The notes: a model not told the origin generated them from the sequence alone. A stretch of 64,000 bases of DNA from Bifidobacterium breve (GCA_945878865.1 CAMCUD010000009.1:1-64000), one strand, 5' to 3'. Positions 8,734-17,548 are shown, counted from the first letter of the stretch. Made by a program: numbers and translations.

Positions 8734-9503
8734 CGGGTCCGCGCCTCCTCGGCCTCGAGCACCCACGGGCGGGCGCCGGCGAGCCGGTCGGCGAGGAACG
8801 CGACGTAGTGCGCGCGCTCGGTCGTCGGATCGTCGAGCAGAGCGTCCGGGATGAGCCCGGCGACACGCTCGAGCGCATCGTCGGTCAGCAGGGGGGCGAC
8901 TCGCGCGTCGGCCTCGCGGATGGATCCCGCCCGGGGGAGCAGGACATGGTCGGCGATCTGCGGGAACGGCTTCTCCGCGGCGTCGAGCGGCCAGCCCGGC
9001 ATGTGATGGCGGTAGAGCGCGGCGCCGTGATCGATGAGCCACACCCGACCGTGCCACGTGAGCAGGTTCGGGTTGCGCGGGGTGCGGTCCACGTTGAGTG
9101 TGAGCGCATCGAGCCAGACGATCGCCGCGGCGGTCTCCTCGTCGAGTGCGCTGTTCGGGCCGTACGGCAGCGACCCGGGCAGGAAGTCCAGCCCGACGTT
9201 CTCGCCGCCGCTGGCCTGGATGAGCTCCTGGATCTCCGCGTCGGGTTCTGCGCGCGCCAGGTGCGGGTCGACGTCGACGACCACGAGCTCGGGAACCGGC
9301 AGCCCGATGGCGCGGGCGATTTCCCCGGCGACGATCTCGGCGACGAGCGCCTTGCGCCCCTGCCCGGCCCCGCGCAGCTTGACGACGTAGAGCCCATCGT
9401 CGTCGGCCTCCACGAGCGCGGGCATCGAGCCGCCTTCGCGCAGCGGCGTGACGTACCGCAGGGCGGTGACCTTCCTCAGCAGCGTGGGCGCGGTGGCGGG
9501 CAT
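8730..9503 (-). CDS. HipA-like kinase-fold protein
   Basis: 257-residue protein of the compact HipA-like family. GLYVVKLRGAGQGRKALVAE would be the nucleotide-binding lysine region. WLDALTLNVDRTPRNPNLL resembles the HipA catalytic loop, and VWLIDHGAALY occupies the metal-binding aspartate position. It lacks the N-terminal subdomain of full-length HipA, and there is no HipB-like DNA-binding antitoxin nearby; the partner is the DUF3037 protein. The start ATG at 9503 has TAGCGT 10 bases upstream and no clear Shine-Dalgarno site. Kinase activity and substrate are not known. Calling this a toxin-antitoxin pair would go beyond the evidence. Confidence 0.75.
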   Translation of the reverse strand: MPATAPTLLRKVTALRYVTPLREGGSMPALVEADDDGLYVVKLRGAGQGRKALVAEIVAGEIARAIGLPVPELVVVDVDPHLARAEPDAEIQELIQASGGENVGLDFLPGSLPYGPNSALDEETAAAIVWLDALTLNVDRTPRNPNLLTWHGRVWLIDHGAALYRHHMPGWPLDAAEKPFPQIADHVLLPRAGSIREADARVAPLLTDDALERVAGLIPDALLDDPTTERAHYVAFLADRLAGARPWVLEAEEARTR

Positions 9504-9513
9504 CGCGCCGCGG

Positions 9514-9519
9514 ACGCTA
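9514..9519 (-). promoter_or_regulatory. -10-like TAGCGT upstream of the HipA-like/DUF3037 pair
   Basis: On the minus strand TAGCGT ends 10 bases before the ATG at 9503. It is the same TAnnnT arrangement seen before other first genes here. Confidence 0.4.
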
Positions 9520-9527
9520 GCGGGCGC

Positions 9528-10133
9528 TCAGGCGCGGGGCAGCGCCTCCATCCGCGCGATCCACGCCATGAGTCGCGGATGGTCGCGCACGCCGCAGACC
9601 TGCTGGAGCACGTGCTCGAAGACGTAGGGCAGCGGCTCGGCGTCCCACGCCGCGTAGCGCAGGAACGGCCAGATGACGACGTCTGCGGCGGTCAGCCGGT
9701 CGCCCAGGAGGTACTCCCCGGCGCCGAGCAGCTCCTCGAACCACGGCGTCCAGCCCGCGAGCTGCGCCTCGAGCGCGTCGTCGGTCCGGTCCTGCTTCCA
9801 CAGCGCCTCCAGCGCGTTCGGCGGTCCCTTCCACACGCCGTTGAACCACTCGACGAGCACGTCCACGCGCGCGCGGAGCACGGGGTCGTCGTCAGGCCAG
9901 AGCAGCGGGTCGGGCGCGATCTCGTCGAGGTAGCGCAGGATCCGCGGCGAGTCGGAGATGACGGTCCCGCCATCCTCGAGCACCGGGACGAGCGTCTGGC
10001 CGGAGACGCGCTCGACCTCCGTCCGCTCCTCGTACGGATGGACGATCCAGTGGACCTCGAGGCCCTTCAGGCCGGCGGCCAGCGCGACACGGTCGACGTT
10101 CGCGGAGTACGGGATGGCGTGGCAGCGGAGCAT
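9528..10133 (-). CDS. Glutathione S-transferase-fold protein
   Basis: Two-domain GST-like protein of 201 residues. The thioredoxin-like N-terminus begins MLRCHAIPYSANVDRVALAA and contains GQTLVPVLEDGGTVISDSPRI, the cis-proline and substrate-backbone motif. The helical C-terminus contains YLLGDRLTAADVVIWPFLRY, the conserved N-capping region of the GST C-domain. I prefer the ATG at 10133 over the upstream GTG/ATG at 10142 because the fold begins there. Actinobacteria generally lack glutathione, so the thiol partner may differ (for example mycothiol); that is inference. Confidence 0.8.
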   Translation of the reverse strand: MLRCHAIPYSANVDRVALAAGLKGLEVHWIVHPYEERTEVERVSGQTLVPVLEDGGTVISDSPRILRYLDEIAPDPLLWPDDDPVLRARVDVLVEWFNGVWKGPPNALEALWKQDRTDDALEAQLAGWTPWFEELLGAGEYLLGDRLTAADVVIWPFLRYAAWDAEPLPYVFEHVLQQVCGVRDHPRLMAWIARMEALPRA

Positions 10134-10173
10134 GCGCACCACGGTGCACCGCTCCGCCGCCGGGTTCCAGTCA

Positions 10174-10193
10174 GATCGCTGATGGCAGCGATC
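10174..10193 (-). terminator. Hairpin at the 3' end of the exported propeller gene
   Basis: GATCGCTG-ATGG-CAGCGATC is a perfect 8-bp stem with a 4-base loop, overlapping the stop codon of the minus-strand gene ending at 10192. There is no T-tract, so it could be a Rho-independent-like actinobacterial terminator or merely a 3' stabilising hairpin. Confidence 0.4.
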
Positions 10194-11811
10194 AGCCGCA
10201 GACCTTCACGGTGGTCTTGATCGACTTCTTCGGGGCCTTGCCGCGCTTGACCTTGATGAACGCCCGGGCCCGGACGGTCACCGTCGAGCCGGGCTTCTTC
10301 GACGCCTGGACCTTGAACGTGTAGGTGAACGGCGCCTTGCGGTCACGGAGCTTGAGCTTCGTGCCCTCCGAGAAGTCGACGCGGCGGACCTTCACGAACA
10401 GGTTGCCCTTGCGCCGCTGCTTCTTGAAGCGGAGGGTGACCTTGAACTTCTGGCCGGGGCGCACGCAGCCCTTCGGGACGTCGAGGCCGAGCTCGGCGCC
10501 GGGGACGGTGGCCGTGATCGTCCGGTTCGGGCCGGGGTAGCGCGGACCCGGGTAGCCGACCACGAGCGGGTCGGTGGTGGTCGTGCTCGGGGACGGCGTG
10601 GTCGTGGTGCCGGGCGGGGTGCTGCCGGTGCTGCCGTCGTCGGTGAACGGGTCGAGCCGCACGACGCGGACGGTCGAGCCGCCGACCGTCTCGTAGGCGA
10701 CGACGCCGTAGCCGTCGGACGCCGCGGCCATCTGCGGGTCGAGGACGGTCTCGCCGGTGACGAGCGAGCGCGCAGCGGCGAAGGACGCGCCGCCGTCGGT
10801 CGAGACGGTGTAGCGCAGGCGGCGCGGGTCGGTCAGCGCGCGCCAGATGCCGTGCAGCCGGCCACTCGGGTCCTGGTAGAGGTACGGGTAGCCGATGGAG
10901 CTGTCGATCGCGCTGGAGCCCTGAATGGCGATCGCCGGGCCGAACGTGTTCGTCGCCGGATCGAACTTCTGCACGAGGAACTGGTCGGGCAGCAGACGCT
11001 GGTAGCCGACGAACAGGCCGCTTGGGCCGCTGGCCAGCGACGGTTCCTGCGCGTCGATGCCGCTTGCGCTGAGCTGCTGGCCCGTCGTCCAGTTCGCCGC
11101 GTTGATGAGCTGGGCGCGGGTGGGGTTCGCCAGGGCGGAGGTCGAGTAGCCGAAGCGGATGATGCCGAGGTCGCTGGCGACGGCGACCGCGCGACCGGTG
11201 CCGGGGACCCGCGCAACCGCCGGGCGGTACTGGATCCCGCTGGCGAACGTGACCATCTCGGTGTTCAGCGCGGTGTTGTAGACGCCGACCCGTCCGCTGC
11301 GCGCGGAGATCAGCGTGCCGCCGTCGAGGTCCTCGCGCCAGTCCGCCTGGCTGTTCCCATCAGGGAACGCGGTGCTGCCGCTGTCGGGGCGGCCGATCTC
11401 GACGCCGGCGGCGAAGCTTGCCCCGCCGTCGGTGCTGACGAACTTGTACAGGCGGTCGGTGGTGCCTCCCGCGCCGCACTGCCAGCACGTGCCCGTCACG
11501 ACGATCTTCGTGTCGCTCACGGCGAAGACCTGCGGCTCGCCGGCCTCCTGGGCGCTGCCGCCAGAGGGGAAGTTCAGTGTGGTGGTCGCCGCGCAGCTGT
11601 CGGTGTTGCGGGCGACGCGGCAGACCTGCATCCGGTGCGGGCTGCCGATGTTGTAGGCGACGAAGCCCGTGCCGTTGGGGGTGACGGCGACGTCAGGGTC
11701 GCTTCCAGTGCCTGCGGTGAACGGCGTGGCGGCGGCGGCGGTGCCCGCGGTGCTGAGCAGCGCGATGGCGGTGGCCGCGAGTGTCGTGCGGAACATGCTC
11801 TCGATCCTCAT
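10192..11811 (-). CDS. Exported sialidase/BNR-like propeller protein with C-terminal Ig-like domain
   Basis: Secreted protein of 539 residues. MFRTTLAATAIALLSTAGTA is a Sec signal peptide, with cleavage likely at TAAAA-TPF. The body has repeated sialidase-like elements such as KFVSTDGGASFAAG and TVSTDGGASFAA (Asp-box-like SxDGGxxF), pointing to a beta-propeller. A TSTPPGTTTTPSPSTTTT linker precedes a lysine-rich C-terminal Ig-like domain (about 435-539). No catalytic Tyr/Glu/Arg set of true sialidases was identified, so I do not call it an enzyme. The alternative start at 11796 (MFRTT) has GAGGA upstream and may be the real one. A perfect TTGACA box lies at 11831-11836 on this strand, but without a good -10. 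Confidence 0.7.
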   Translation of the reverse strand: MRIESMFRTTLAATAIALLSTAGTAAAATPFTAGTGSDPDVAVTPNGTGFVAYNIGSPHRMQVCRVARNTDSCAATTTLNFPSGGSAQEAGEPQVFAVSDTKIVVTGTCWQCGAGGTTDRLYKFVSTDGGASFAAGVEIGRPDSGSTAFPDGNSQADWREDLDGGTLISARSGRVGVYNTALNTEMVTFASGIQYRPAVARVPGTGRAVAVASDLGIIRFGYSTSALANPTRAQLINAANWTTGQQLSASGIDAQEPSLASGPSGLFVGYQRLLPDQFLVQKFDPATNTFGPAIAIQGSSAIDSSIGYPYLYQDPSGRLHGIWRALTDPRRLRYTVSTDGGASFAAARSLVTGETVLDPQMAAASDGYGVVAYETVGGSTVRVVRLDPFTDDGSTGSTPPGTTTTPSPSTTTTDPLVVGYPGPRYPGPNRTITATVPGAELGLDVPKGCVRPGQKFKVTLRFKKQRRKGNLFVKVRRVDFSEGTKLKLRDRKAPFTYTFKVQASKKPGSTVTVRARAFIKVKRGKAPKKSIKTTVKVCG

Positions 11812-11878
11812 GTGCAGTGCAACAGAGAAGTGTCAATTTCGTGACGTTTCTGGACAGACAGGCATCACCTGCGCGCGG

Positions 11879-11884
11879 TAGCCT
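11879..11884 (+). promoter_or_regulatory. -10-like TAGCCT upstream of purC
   Basis: TAGCCT ends 8 bases before the GTG start at 11893 with no Shine-Dalgarno sequence between, which suggests a leaderless purC-purS-purQ message. Confidence 0.45.
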
Positions 11885-11892
11885 CACGGGCA

Positions 11893-12774
11893 GTGACCGC
11901 CCTCGCCGATCTCCCCCTCCTCGCCTCGGGCAAGGTCCGTGAGATCTACGACCTGGGCGACCGGCTCCTGCTCGTCGCGTCGGACCGCATCTCGACGTAC
12001 GACGTGATCCACCCGACGCCCATCCCGGACAAGGGCAAGGTGCTGACCGGCATCAGCGTCTTCTGGTTCGAGAAGTTCGCCGAACTCGTGCCGAATCACT
12101 TCGTCAGCGCGACCGAAGGCGTGCCCGACGAGGTGCGCGGCCGGGCGATCGCGGTGCGCAAGCTCGAGATGGTGCCGCTGGAGGCCGTCGTGCGCGGGTA
12201 CATCACCGGGTCGGGTTGGAAGGACTACGAGGCGACGGGCGAGATTGCGGGGATCGCGCTGCCGGCGGGGCTGCGTGAGTCCGACCGCCTGCCTGAGCCG
12301 CTGTTCACGCCGTCGACGAAGGCCGAGCTCGGCCTCCATGACGAGACCGTCTCGCTCGCGCGCGCGGAGGAGATCGTGGGTGACGCCGAGATCGTCGGCC
12401 GTGTTCGCGACCTGTCGCTGGCGCTGTATTCCGCCGCCGCCGAGCACGCGCTCGCGCGCGGGGTGATCCTGGCGGACACGAAGTTCGAGTTCGGGTTCGA
12501 CGCCGACGGCGTGCTGCGCGTCGGCGACGAGGTGCTCACGCCGGACTCGTCGCGCTTCTGGCCCGCCGACGGGTACGAGCCCGGCCACGGCCAGCCGAGT
12601 TTCGACAAGCAGTACGTGCGCGACTGGGCCGCGGGCAGCGGGTGGGACAAGACCCCGCCGGCGCCGGCCCTGCCCGACGACATCGTCGAGGGCACCCGCG
12701 CGCGATACATCGAGGCGTACGAGACGATCACCGGCGAGCCGTTCGCCGCGTGGCTGGAGAGGACCGAACCATGA
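11893..12774 (+). CDS. purC: Phosphoribosylaminoimidazole-succinocarboxamide synthase
   Basis: SAICAR synthase, the ATP-dependent step joining CAIR and aspartate in de novo purine synthesis. At 293 residues it is of usual size. It opens with LLASGKVREIYDLGDRLLLV and DRISTYDVI (nucleotide-binding lobe). It contains the family signature KLEMVPLEAVVRGYITGSGW and the later DTKFEFGF and LTPDSSRFWP motifs. The start is GTG at 11893. Its stop codon overlaps the purS start (ATGA), so purC, purS and purQ form one coupled unit. Confidence 0.97.
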   Translation: MTALADLPLLASGKVREIYDLGDRLLLVASDRISTYDVIHPTPIPDKGKVLTGISVFWFEKFAELVPNHFVSATEGVPDEVRGRAIAVRKLEMVPLEAVVRGYITGSGWKDYEATGEIAGIALPAGLRESDRLPEPLFTPSTKAELGLHDETVSLARAEEIVGDAEIVGRVRDLSLALYSAAAEHALARGVILADTKFEFGFDADGVLRVGDEVLTPDSSRFWPADGYEPGHGQPSFDKQYVRDWAAGSGWDKTPPAPALPDDIVEGTRARYIEAYETITGEPFAAWLERTEP

Positions 12775-12995
12775 GAGCCCGCGTGCTGATCCGCCCCAAG
12801 GAGGGCATCCTCGACCCGCAGGGTGAGGCCGTCGTCCGGGCGCTGCCCGCGCTCGGCTTCAGCGGGGTGAGCAACGTCCACGTCGGCCGGCTCGTCGAGC
12901 TCGACGTCGAGGACGAGAGCCAGCTCGAGGCGATGTGCCAGAAGCTTCTGGCCAATCCGCTCATCGAGGACTACGAGATCCAATCGGTCGGCTGA
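12771..12995 (+). CDS. purS: FGAM synthase subunit PurS
   Basis: 74-residue PurS, the small dimeric subunit that bridges PurQ and small-type PurL in formylglycinamidine ribonucleotide synthase. Sequence MRARVLIRPKEGILDPQGEA with the conserved LGF(S)GVSNVHVGR core is typical. The ORF track shows only a longer out-of-context start at 12642. The real ATG at 12771 overlaps the purC stop, and its own TGA shares a base with the purQ ATG. Presence of purS agrees with the short 750-residue PurL encoded downstream. Confidence 0.95.
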   Translation: MRARVLIRPKEGILDPQGEAVVRALPALGFSGVSNVHVGRLVELDVEDESQLEAMCQKLLANPLIEDYEIQSVG

Positions 12996-13657
12996 TGCGC
13001 TTCGGCATCCTCCAGTTCCCCGGCTCGTGCGACGAGCGCGACGCCGTCGAGGCGGCCGCGCGCGTGGGCGACGCCGAGCTGCTCTGGCACCGCGAGGGCA
13101 ACCTCGGTCAGGTCGACGCGATCATCGTTCCGGGCGGCTTCAGCTACGGCGATTACCTGCGGGCCGGCGCGATCGCCCGGTTCAGCCCCGCCATGGAATC
13201 CGTCATCGCGTTCGCCAACGAGGGCGGGCCGGTGCTCGGCATCTGTAACGGCTTCCAGGTCCTGTGCGAGGCCGGGCTGCTCCCCGGCGCGCTGCTGCGC
13301 AACACGTCGCTGCGCTTCCGCTGCGCGCAAGTGGACATCGAGGTGGTCAACGCCGAGACGGCGTGGACGAGCGCCGCGTCGCCCGGTGAGACGCTGTCGA
13401 TCCCGGCCAAGCACGGTGAGGGCCGGTTCTACGCGCCGAACGTCGAAGAGCTCGAGGCCAACGGCCAGGTCGCGTTCCGCTACGCGCCGAGGCAGAACCC
13501 GAACGGCAGCCTCAACGACATCGCGGGCGTGTGCAATGAGCGCGGCAACGTCGTCGGGCTCATGCCGCACCCCGAGCATGCGGTCGACGCGCTCACCGGC
13601 TCGACGGACGGCCTGAAGCTCTTCGCGAGTGCGGTCGGCGCGCTCGCGGGGCGCTGA
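12995..13657 (+). CDS. purQ: FGAM synthase glutaminase subunit PurQ
   Basis: Class I glutamine amidotransferase of 220 residues that supplies ammonia to PurL. The nucleophile loop GICNGFQVLCEAG contains the catalytic Cys, and LMPHPEHAVD carries the His/Glu pair. The start MRFGILQFPGSCDERDAVEA is read from the TGATG junction with purS, 20 codons inside the ORF-track start. It ends 3 bases before the stop of the antisense RCC1-repeat gene, which separates it from purL. Confidence 0.96.
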   Translation: MRFGILQFPGSCDERDAVEAAARVGDAELLWHREGNLGQVDAIIVPGGFSYGDYLRAGAIARFSPAMESVIAFANEGGPVLGICNGFQVLCEAGLLPGALLRNTSLRFRCAQVDIEVVNAETAWTSAASPGETLSIPAKHGEGRFYAPNVEELEANGQVAFRYAPRQNPNGSLNDIAGVCNERGNVVGLMPHPEHAVDALTGSTDGLKLFASAVGALAGR

Positions 13658-13660
13658 CGG

Positions 13661-16600
13661 TCAGCGGATCGCGAGCCGGCGCAGGTTCAGGCTGACGGCT
13701 GCGCGCTTCGTCGCGCCCCCGCCGGTCGCGCTGAGCATGAACCGGGCCTGACCACCGCCGCCGCGCGGACCCGTCAGGCGGCCGATCGCGCGCCGCTGCG
13801 ACGGGGTGGTCGCGATCGCCACCACGCGGGTCTGGCCGGCCGGCAGCGCGACGACGGCCGGGCGCAGCGTGACGCGGGTCTTGCCCTTGAGCTGCAGCGC
13901 GACGGTGATGGTCAGGCGGCAAGCGACCGGTCCGCAGGAGACGCGGACGGGAATCGCGCCGCGGTCGAGCAGCAGCGAGCGGCCCTTTGCGCGTCGGGCG
14001 AGCGCGAGGGTCGGGTTCAGCGTGGGCGCCGGTGGCGTGGTGGCCGGGGGTGTGGGTCCGCCGCCGTCACCGCTGATGACGATGGGCGAGTCGGGCACGA
14101 GCGGCTGGGCGACCGTGAACGCGGCGGTCGCCGCGGGGCCCACCGTCCCGGCCCGTGAAGTCGCGCGGACGCTGAACGTGTGCGCGCCGTCGGCCAGCGG
14201 GCCGAGCGTGACCGGCGACGTGCAGGCCGTAAACGGCGCGCCGTCGAGCGAGCACGCGAAGGTCGCGGCGGTCGCGGTGGTGGTGAACGCCACGGTCGGG
14301 GACCGGTCGCTGCTCGACGCGGCGGGCACGGTCGTGAACGTCGTGGTCGGGACGACCGCGTCGATCTTCACGGCTGCACTGGTCTTGTCGGCCTCGCCGT
14401 TGCCGAGTTTGTCAGTCGAGCGGTAGCGGATCTTCTCCCCGTCGCTCAGGGTCGGTTTGGCGGCGGCGTTGTAGGTCTGGGTCGGTCCGACCGTCCCGTT
14501 CGCAGCGATCTTCTCGAACGTCGTGGCCCCGACGCCGATCCCCGCGCCTCCGGTGTCGGTCGCCGTCAGCGTGACCGGGACGGGCCCGGCGGCGAACCCG
14601 GCCGGTACGTCGTCGGTGGTGGTCGGCGCGGTGAGGTCGACGTTGATCGTGACGTCCGTCGAGGCCGAGGGCGGGTACTCGTCCGAGGACACGGTGACCG
14701 TCGCGGTGAACGAGCCCGTCGTCGTCGGCGTGCCGCTGATCAGCCCGGTGGGGCTGATCGTCAGGCCGTCGGGCAGGGCGCCGGCGGTGACCTTGAACCC
14801 GCGCAGGGGTGAGCCGTTCGTCACGCGGAAGAACGGGCCCGCACCGACCAAGACCGGAGCGACGGCGGTGATCGTCGCCCGGGACTGCCCGCTGTCGTTG
14901 CTGCCCCAGCAGGTGGGGGTGCCGGTCGTCTTGATCGCGCACGTGTGGCTGGCGCCACCGGTGATCCGGGTGACGGTGCCTGTCCCGCCGGGGAGCGTGG
15001 TCTGCCCGGCGCCGTTGCTGCCCCAGCAGACCGGCGCGCCGCTCGTCTTGATGGCGCAGGTGTGGTTGTCGCCGGCGGTGATCTGGGTGACGGTGCCGGT
15101 TCCGGCCGGAACGGTGGTCCGACCGTCTGCGGGGTTCCCCCAGCAGGTTGGGGTGCCGTCGGCCTTGATCGCGCAGGTGTGGCTGGCGCCGGCGGTGATC
15201 TGGGTGACGGTGCCGGTGCCGTCCGGGACGGTGGCCTTGCCGAAGCCGTTGGAACCCCAGCAGACCGGGGTGCCGTCGGCCTTGATGGCGCACGTGTAGA
15301 ACTGGCCGGCCGTGATCTGGGTGACGGTGCCGGTCCCGTCCGGGATGGTGGACTGGCCGAAGCCGGTGCCGCCCCAGCAGGCCGGGGTGCCGTCGGTCTT
15401 GATCGCACACGTGTGGTTGTTGCCGGCGGTGATGTGGGTGACGGTGCCGGTGCCGTCCGGGATCGTGGTCTGCCCGGAGCTGTCGGTGCCCCAGCAGACC
15501 GGGGTGCCGTCGGTCTTGATCGCACAGGTGTGCAGCCCGCCGGCGGTGATCTGGGCGAGTGACCCCGTCCCGCCCACCCCGTCCGGGATGGTGGCCTGCC
15601 CCACGTCGTTGCGGCCCCAACAGACCGGGGCGCCGCCCGGCTTCACCGCGCAGGTGTGCTCGAATCCCGCGCTGATCATCGGCGGCGATCCGAGCTCGGC
15701 GGGGAATGTGATCTGCCCGAGGCCGGAGGCGCCCCAGCAGGCCAGCGCGCCGGTGATCCGGTTCGCGCACGTGAACTGCGTCCCGGCGCTGAGCTGGGTG
15801 ACGGCGCCAAGCGTCGCGGCGTCAGGAGGGGAGGTCTCGCCCTGGATGTTGCTGCCCCAGCACGCGACGCGCCCGTCGGTCTTGACCGCGCAGGTGTGGC
15901 TGCCGCCGAGGGCCAGCTGGGTGACGGTCCCGATCGTGCCCGGGACCGTGGACCGCCCATCGGGGTTCGCGCCCCAGCAGGCCGGGGTGCCGTCGGTCTT
16001 GATCGCGCACGTGTGGCTGGTACCCGCGGCGATCTGCGTGGCGGTCCCGAACCCGGCGCCCCCGGGGATCGTGGCCTGCGCGCCGCCACCCCAGCATGTG
16101 GGGGTGCCGTTCGTCTTGATCGCGCACGTGTGGAACTGGCCGACGGTGATCTGGGTGACGGTGCCGGTCCCGTCCGGGATCGTGGTCTGCCCGGAGCCGT
16201 TGTCGCCCCAGCAGACGGGGGTGCCGTCGGTCTTGATCGCGCACGTGGTGAGCGGGCCGGCGGTGATCTGGGTGACGGTGCCGGTCCCGGCGGGGATGGT
16301 GGTCTTCCCGGAGCCGTTGTCGCCCCAGCAGGTGGGGGTGCCGTTCGTCTTGATCGCGCACGTGTGGAACTGTCCGGCGGTGATCTGGGTGACGGTCCCC
16401 GTGCCGGCGGGGATCGCGGCCTGGTCGAATCCGTTGCTGCCCCAGCAGGTGGGGGTGCCGTCGGTCTTGATCGCGCACGCGTGGCTGCCCGCGGCGGTGA
16501 TGGTCAGCGTGCTCGCGCTCGTGACGGTGCTCGGGACGGTGCGCTGCCCGTCGGTGTCGCTGCCCCAGCAGACCGGTGCCCCGGTCGTCCTGATCGCGCA

Positions 16601-17482
16601 GGTATGGAGGCCGCCGGCGGTGATCTGGGTGACGGTGCCGATGCCGGCCGGGATGGTGGTCTGCCCTTGCCCGTTGCTGCCCCAGCAGATCGGCGTGCCG
16701 TTCGTTTTGATCGCGCAGGTGTGGAAGGTGCCGGCGGTGATCTGGGTGACGGTGCCGGTGCCGGCCGGGATGGTGCGCTGGCCGTCGTCGTTCTTGCCCC
16801 AGCAGAACGGGGTGCCGTCGGTCTCGATCGCGCACGTGTGAAACGCGCCTGCCGCGATCTGGGTGATCCGCCCGAGCTCGATCGGGATCGCGCGCTGCCC
16901 GTCCTCGTTGTTGCCCCAGCAGACCGGGTCGCCGTCGGTCTCGATCGCGCACGTGTGGCTGTCGCCGGCGGTGATCTGGGTGACGGTGCCCAGCAGCGGT
17001 GGGATGGTCGACCGCCCGTTGGCGTTGCTGCCCCAGCAGGTGGGGGTGCCGTTCGTTTTGATCGCGCAGGTGTGGAAGCTCCCGGCACTGATCTGGGTGA
17101 CGGTCCCCGTTCCGCCGGGGACGGTGGCCTGGGTCGATGCGTCGGCGCCCCAGCAGACCGGGGTGCCGTTCGTTCTGATCGCGCACGTGTGATTGAGGCC
17201 GGCCGTGATCTGCCGGACCGGCCCGACCCCGCCGGGGATCCCGCGCTGGCCGTCGGCGTTCGCGCCCCAGCAGACCGGCGCGCCCTGCGCGGTGATCGCG
17301 CACGCGTGCGACCCGCCCGCAGAGATCCGCTCGCCCGAGGTCACGCCGGGCCCGCTGAACCGTGGACCGTCGCCGATCGGTGAGAATGCCTGGGCCTGGC
17401 CGACGCCGAGCAGCAGCCCGACGAGGGCGAGGAGGAGGGCCAGCTGGGCGCGTGCGGGCGCGATCGTCCGGCGGTGGGGCAC
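13661..17482 (-). CDS. Secreted RCC1-repeat protein with 21 repeats and Ig-like tail
   Basis: Exported protein of 1273 residues. A long signal peptide (ARAQLALLLALVGLLLGVGQ) likely ends at AQA-F. The next ~830 residues are about 39-residue RCC1-type repeats of the form HTCAIKTDGTPVCWGSN(x)GQTTIPxGTGTVTQITAG. I count 21 CWG cores, a multiple of seven, which would fit three seven-bladed propellers. Each unit has two cysteines. A putative-Ig segment (FFRVTNGSPLRGFKVTAGAL), a Big/cadherin-like stretch (FTCSLDG-type) and a basic C-terminal domain follow. The start is GTG at 17482, and GGGAGCGAG upstream could serve as a ribosome-binding site. Ligand and function are unknown; an extracellular binding or adhesion role is inference. 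Confidence 0.85.
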   Translation of the reverse strand: MPHRRTIAPARAQLALLLALVGLLLGVGQAQAFSPIGDGPRFSGPGVTSGERISAGGSHACAITAQGAPVCWGANADGQRGIPGGVGPVRQITAGLNHTCAIRTNGTPVCWGADASTQATVPGGTGTVTQISAGSFHTCAIKTNGTPTCWGSNANGRSTIPPLLGTVTQITAGDSHTCAIETDGDPVCWGNNEDGQRAIPIELGRITQIAAGAFHTCAIETDGTPFCWGKNDDGQRTIPAGTGTVTQITAGTFHTCAIKTNGTPICWGSNGQGQTTIPAGIGTVTQITAGGLHTCAIRTTGAPVCWGSDTDGQRTVPSTVTSASTLTITAAGSHACAIKTDGTPTCWGSNGFDQAAIPAGTGTVTQITAGQFHTCAIKTNGTPTCWGDNGSGKTTIPAGTGTVTQITAGPLTTCAIKTDGTPVCWGDNGSGQTTIPDGTGTVTQITVGQFHTCAIKTNGTPTCWGGGAQATIPGGAGFGTATQIAAGTSHTCAIKTDGTPACWGANPDGRSTVPGTIGTVTQLALGGSHTCAVKTDGRVACWGSNIQGETSPPDAATLGAVTQLSAGTQFTCANRITGALACWGASGLGQITFPAELGSPPMISAGFEHTCAVKPGGAPVCWGRNDVGQATIPDGVGGTGSLAQITAGGLHTCAIKTDGTPVCWGTDSSGQTTIPDGTGTVTHITAGNNHTCAIKTDGTPACWGGTGFGQSTIPDGTGTVTQITAGQFYTCAIKADGTPVCWGSNGFGKATVPDGTGTVTQITAGASHTCAIKADGTPTCWGNPADGRTTVPAGTGTVTQITAGDNHTCAIKTSGAPVCWGSNGAGQTTLPGGTGTVTRITGGASHTCAIKTTGTPTCWGSNDSGQSRATITAVAPVLVGAGPFFRVTNGSPLRGFKVTAGALPDGLTISPTGLISGTPTTTGSFTATVTVSSDEYPPSASTDVTINVDLTAPTTTDDVPAGFAAGPVPVTLTATDTGGAGIGVGATTFEKIAANGTVGPTQTYNAAAKPTLSDGEKIRYRSTDKLGNGEADKTSAAVKIDAVVPTTTFTTVPAASSSDRSPTVAFTTTATAATFACSLDGAPFTACTSPVTLGPLADGAHTFSVRATSRAGTVGPAATAAFTVAQPLVPDSPIVISGDGGGPTPPATTPPAPTLNPTLALARRAKGRSLLLDRGAIPVRVSCGPVACRLTITVALQLKGKTRVTLRPAVVALPAGQTRVVAIATTPSQRRAIGRLTGPRGGGGQARFMLSATGGGATKRAAVSLNLRRLAIR
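14880..17330 (-). repeat. Tandem ~117-bp in-frame coding repeats (RCC1 units)
   Basis: The DNA repeats a ~117-bp unit containing phrases such as gtgatctgggtgacggtgcc and ccccagcag...ggggtgccg. About 21 copies occur, each coding for one 39-residue repeat. Similarity at the DNA level is high enough to suggest recent unequal crossing-over or gene conversion, especially in the middle units. Confidence 0.85.
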
Positions 17483-17548
17483 GGCGGTCTCGCTCCCGAG
17501 CGGGTGGGTCCAGGGCAGGGAACCGCTTCAGTCAGGAAGACGGTCAAA

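Noticed and set aside
8730-9503. Canonical HipBA toxin-antitoxin system
   Set aside because: No HipB-like gene; the partner is DUF3037 and the protein lacks the full HipA N-terminal part.
10192-11811. Active sialidase
   Set aside because: Asp-box-like repeats are visible, but no convincing catalytic Arg triad, Tyr and Glu were found.
14880-17330. Regular ~117-bp DNA repeats resembling a CRISPR or satellite array
   Set aside because: Repeats are in frame, code for RCC1 units, are too long and have no unique spacers.
15312-17383. Plus-strand ORFs opposite the RCC1-repeat gene with regular VTVPVPSG-type repeats
   Set aside because: They are the reverse-complement shadow of the in-frame RCC1 repeats, which have the signal peptide and conserved Trp/Cys/Gly cores.
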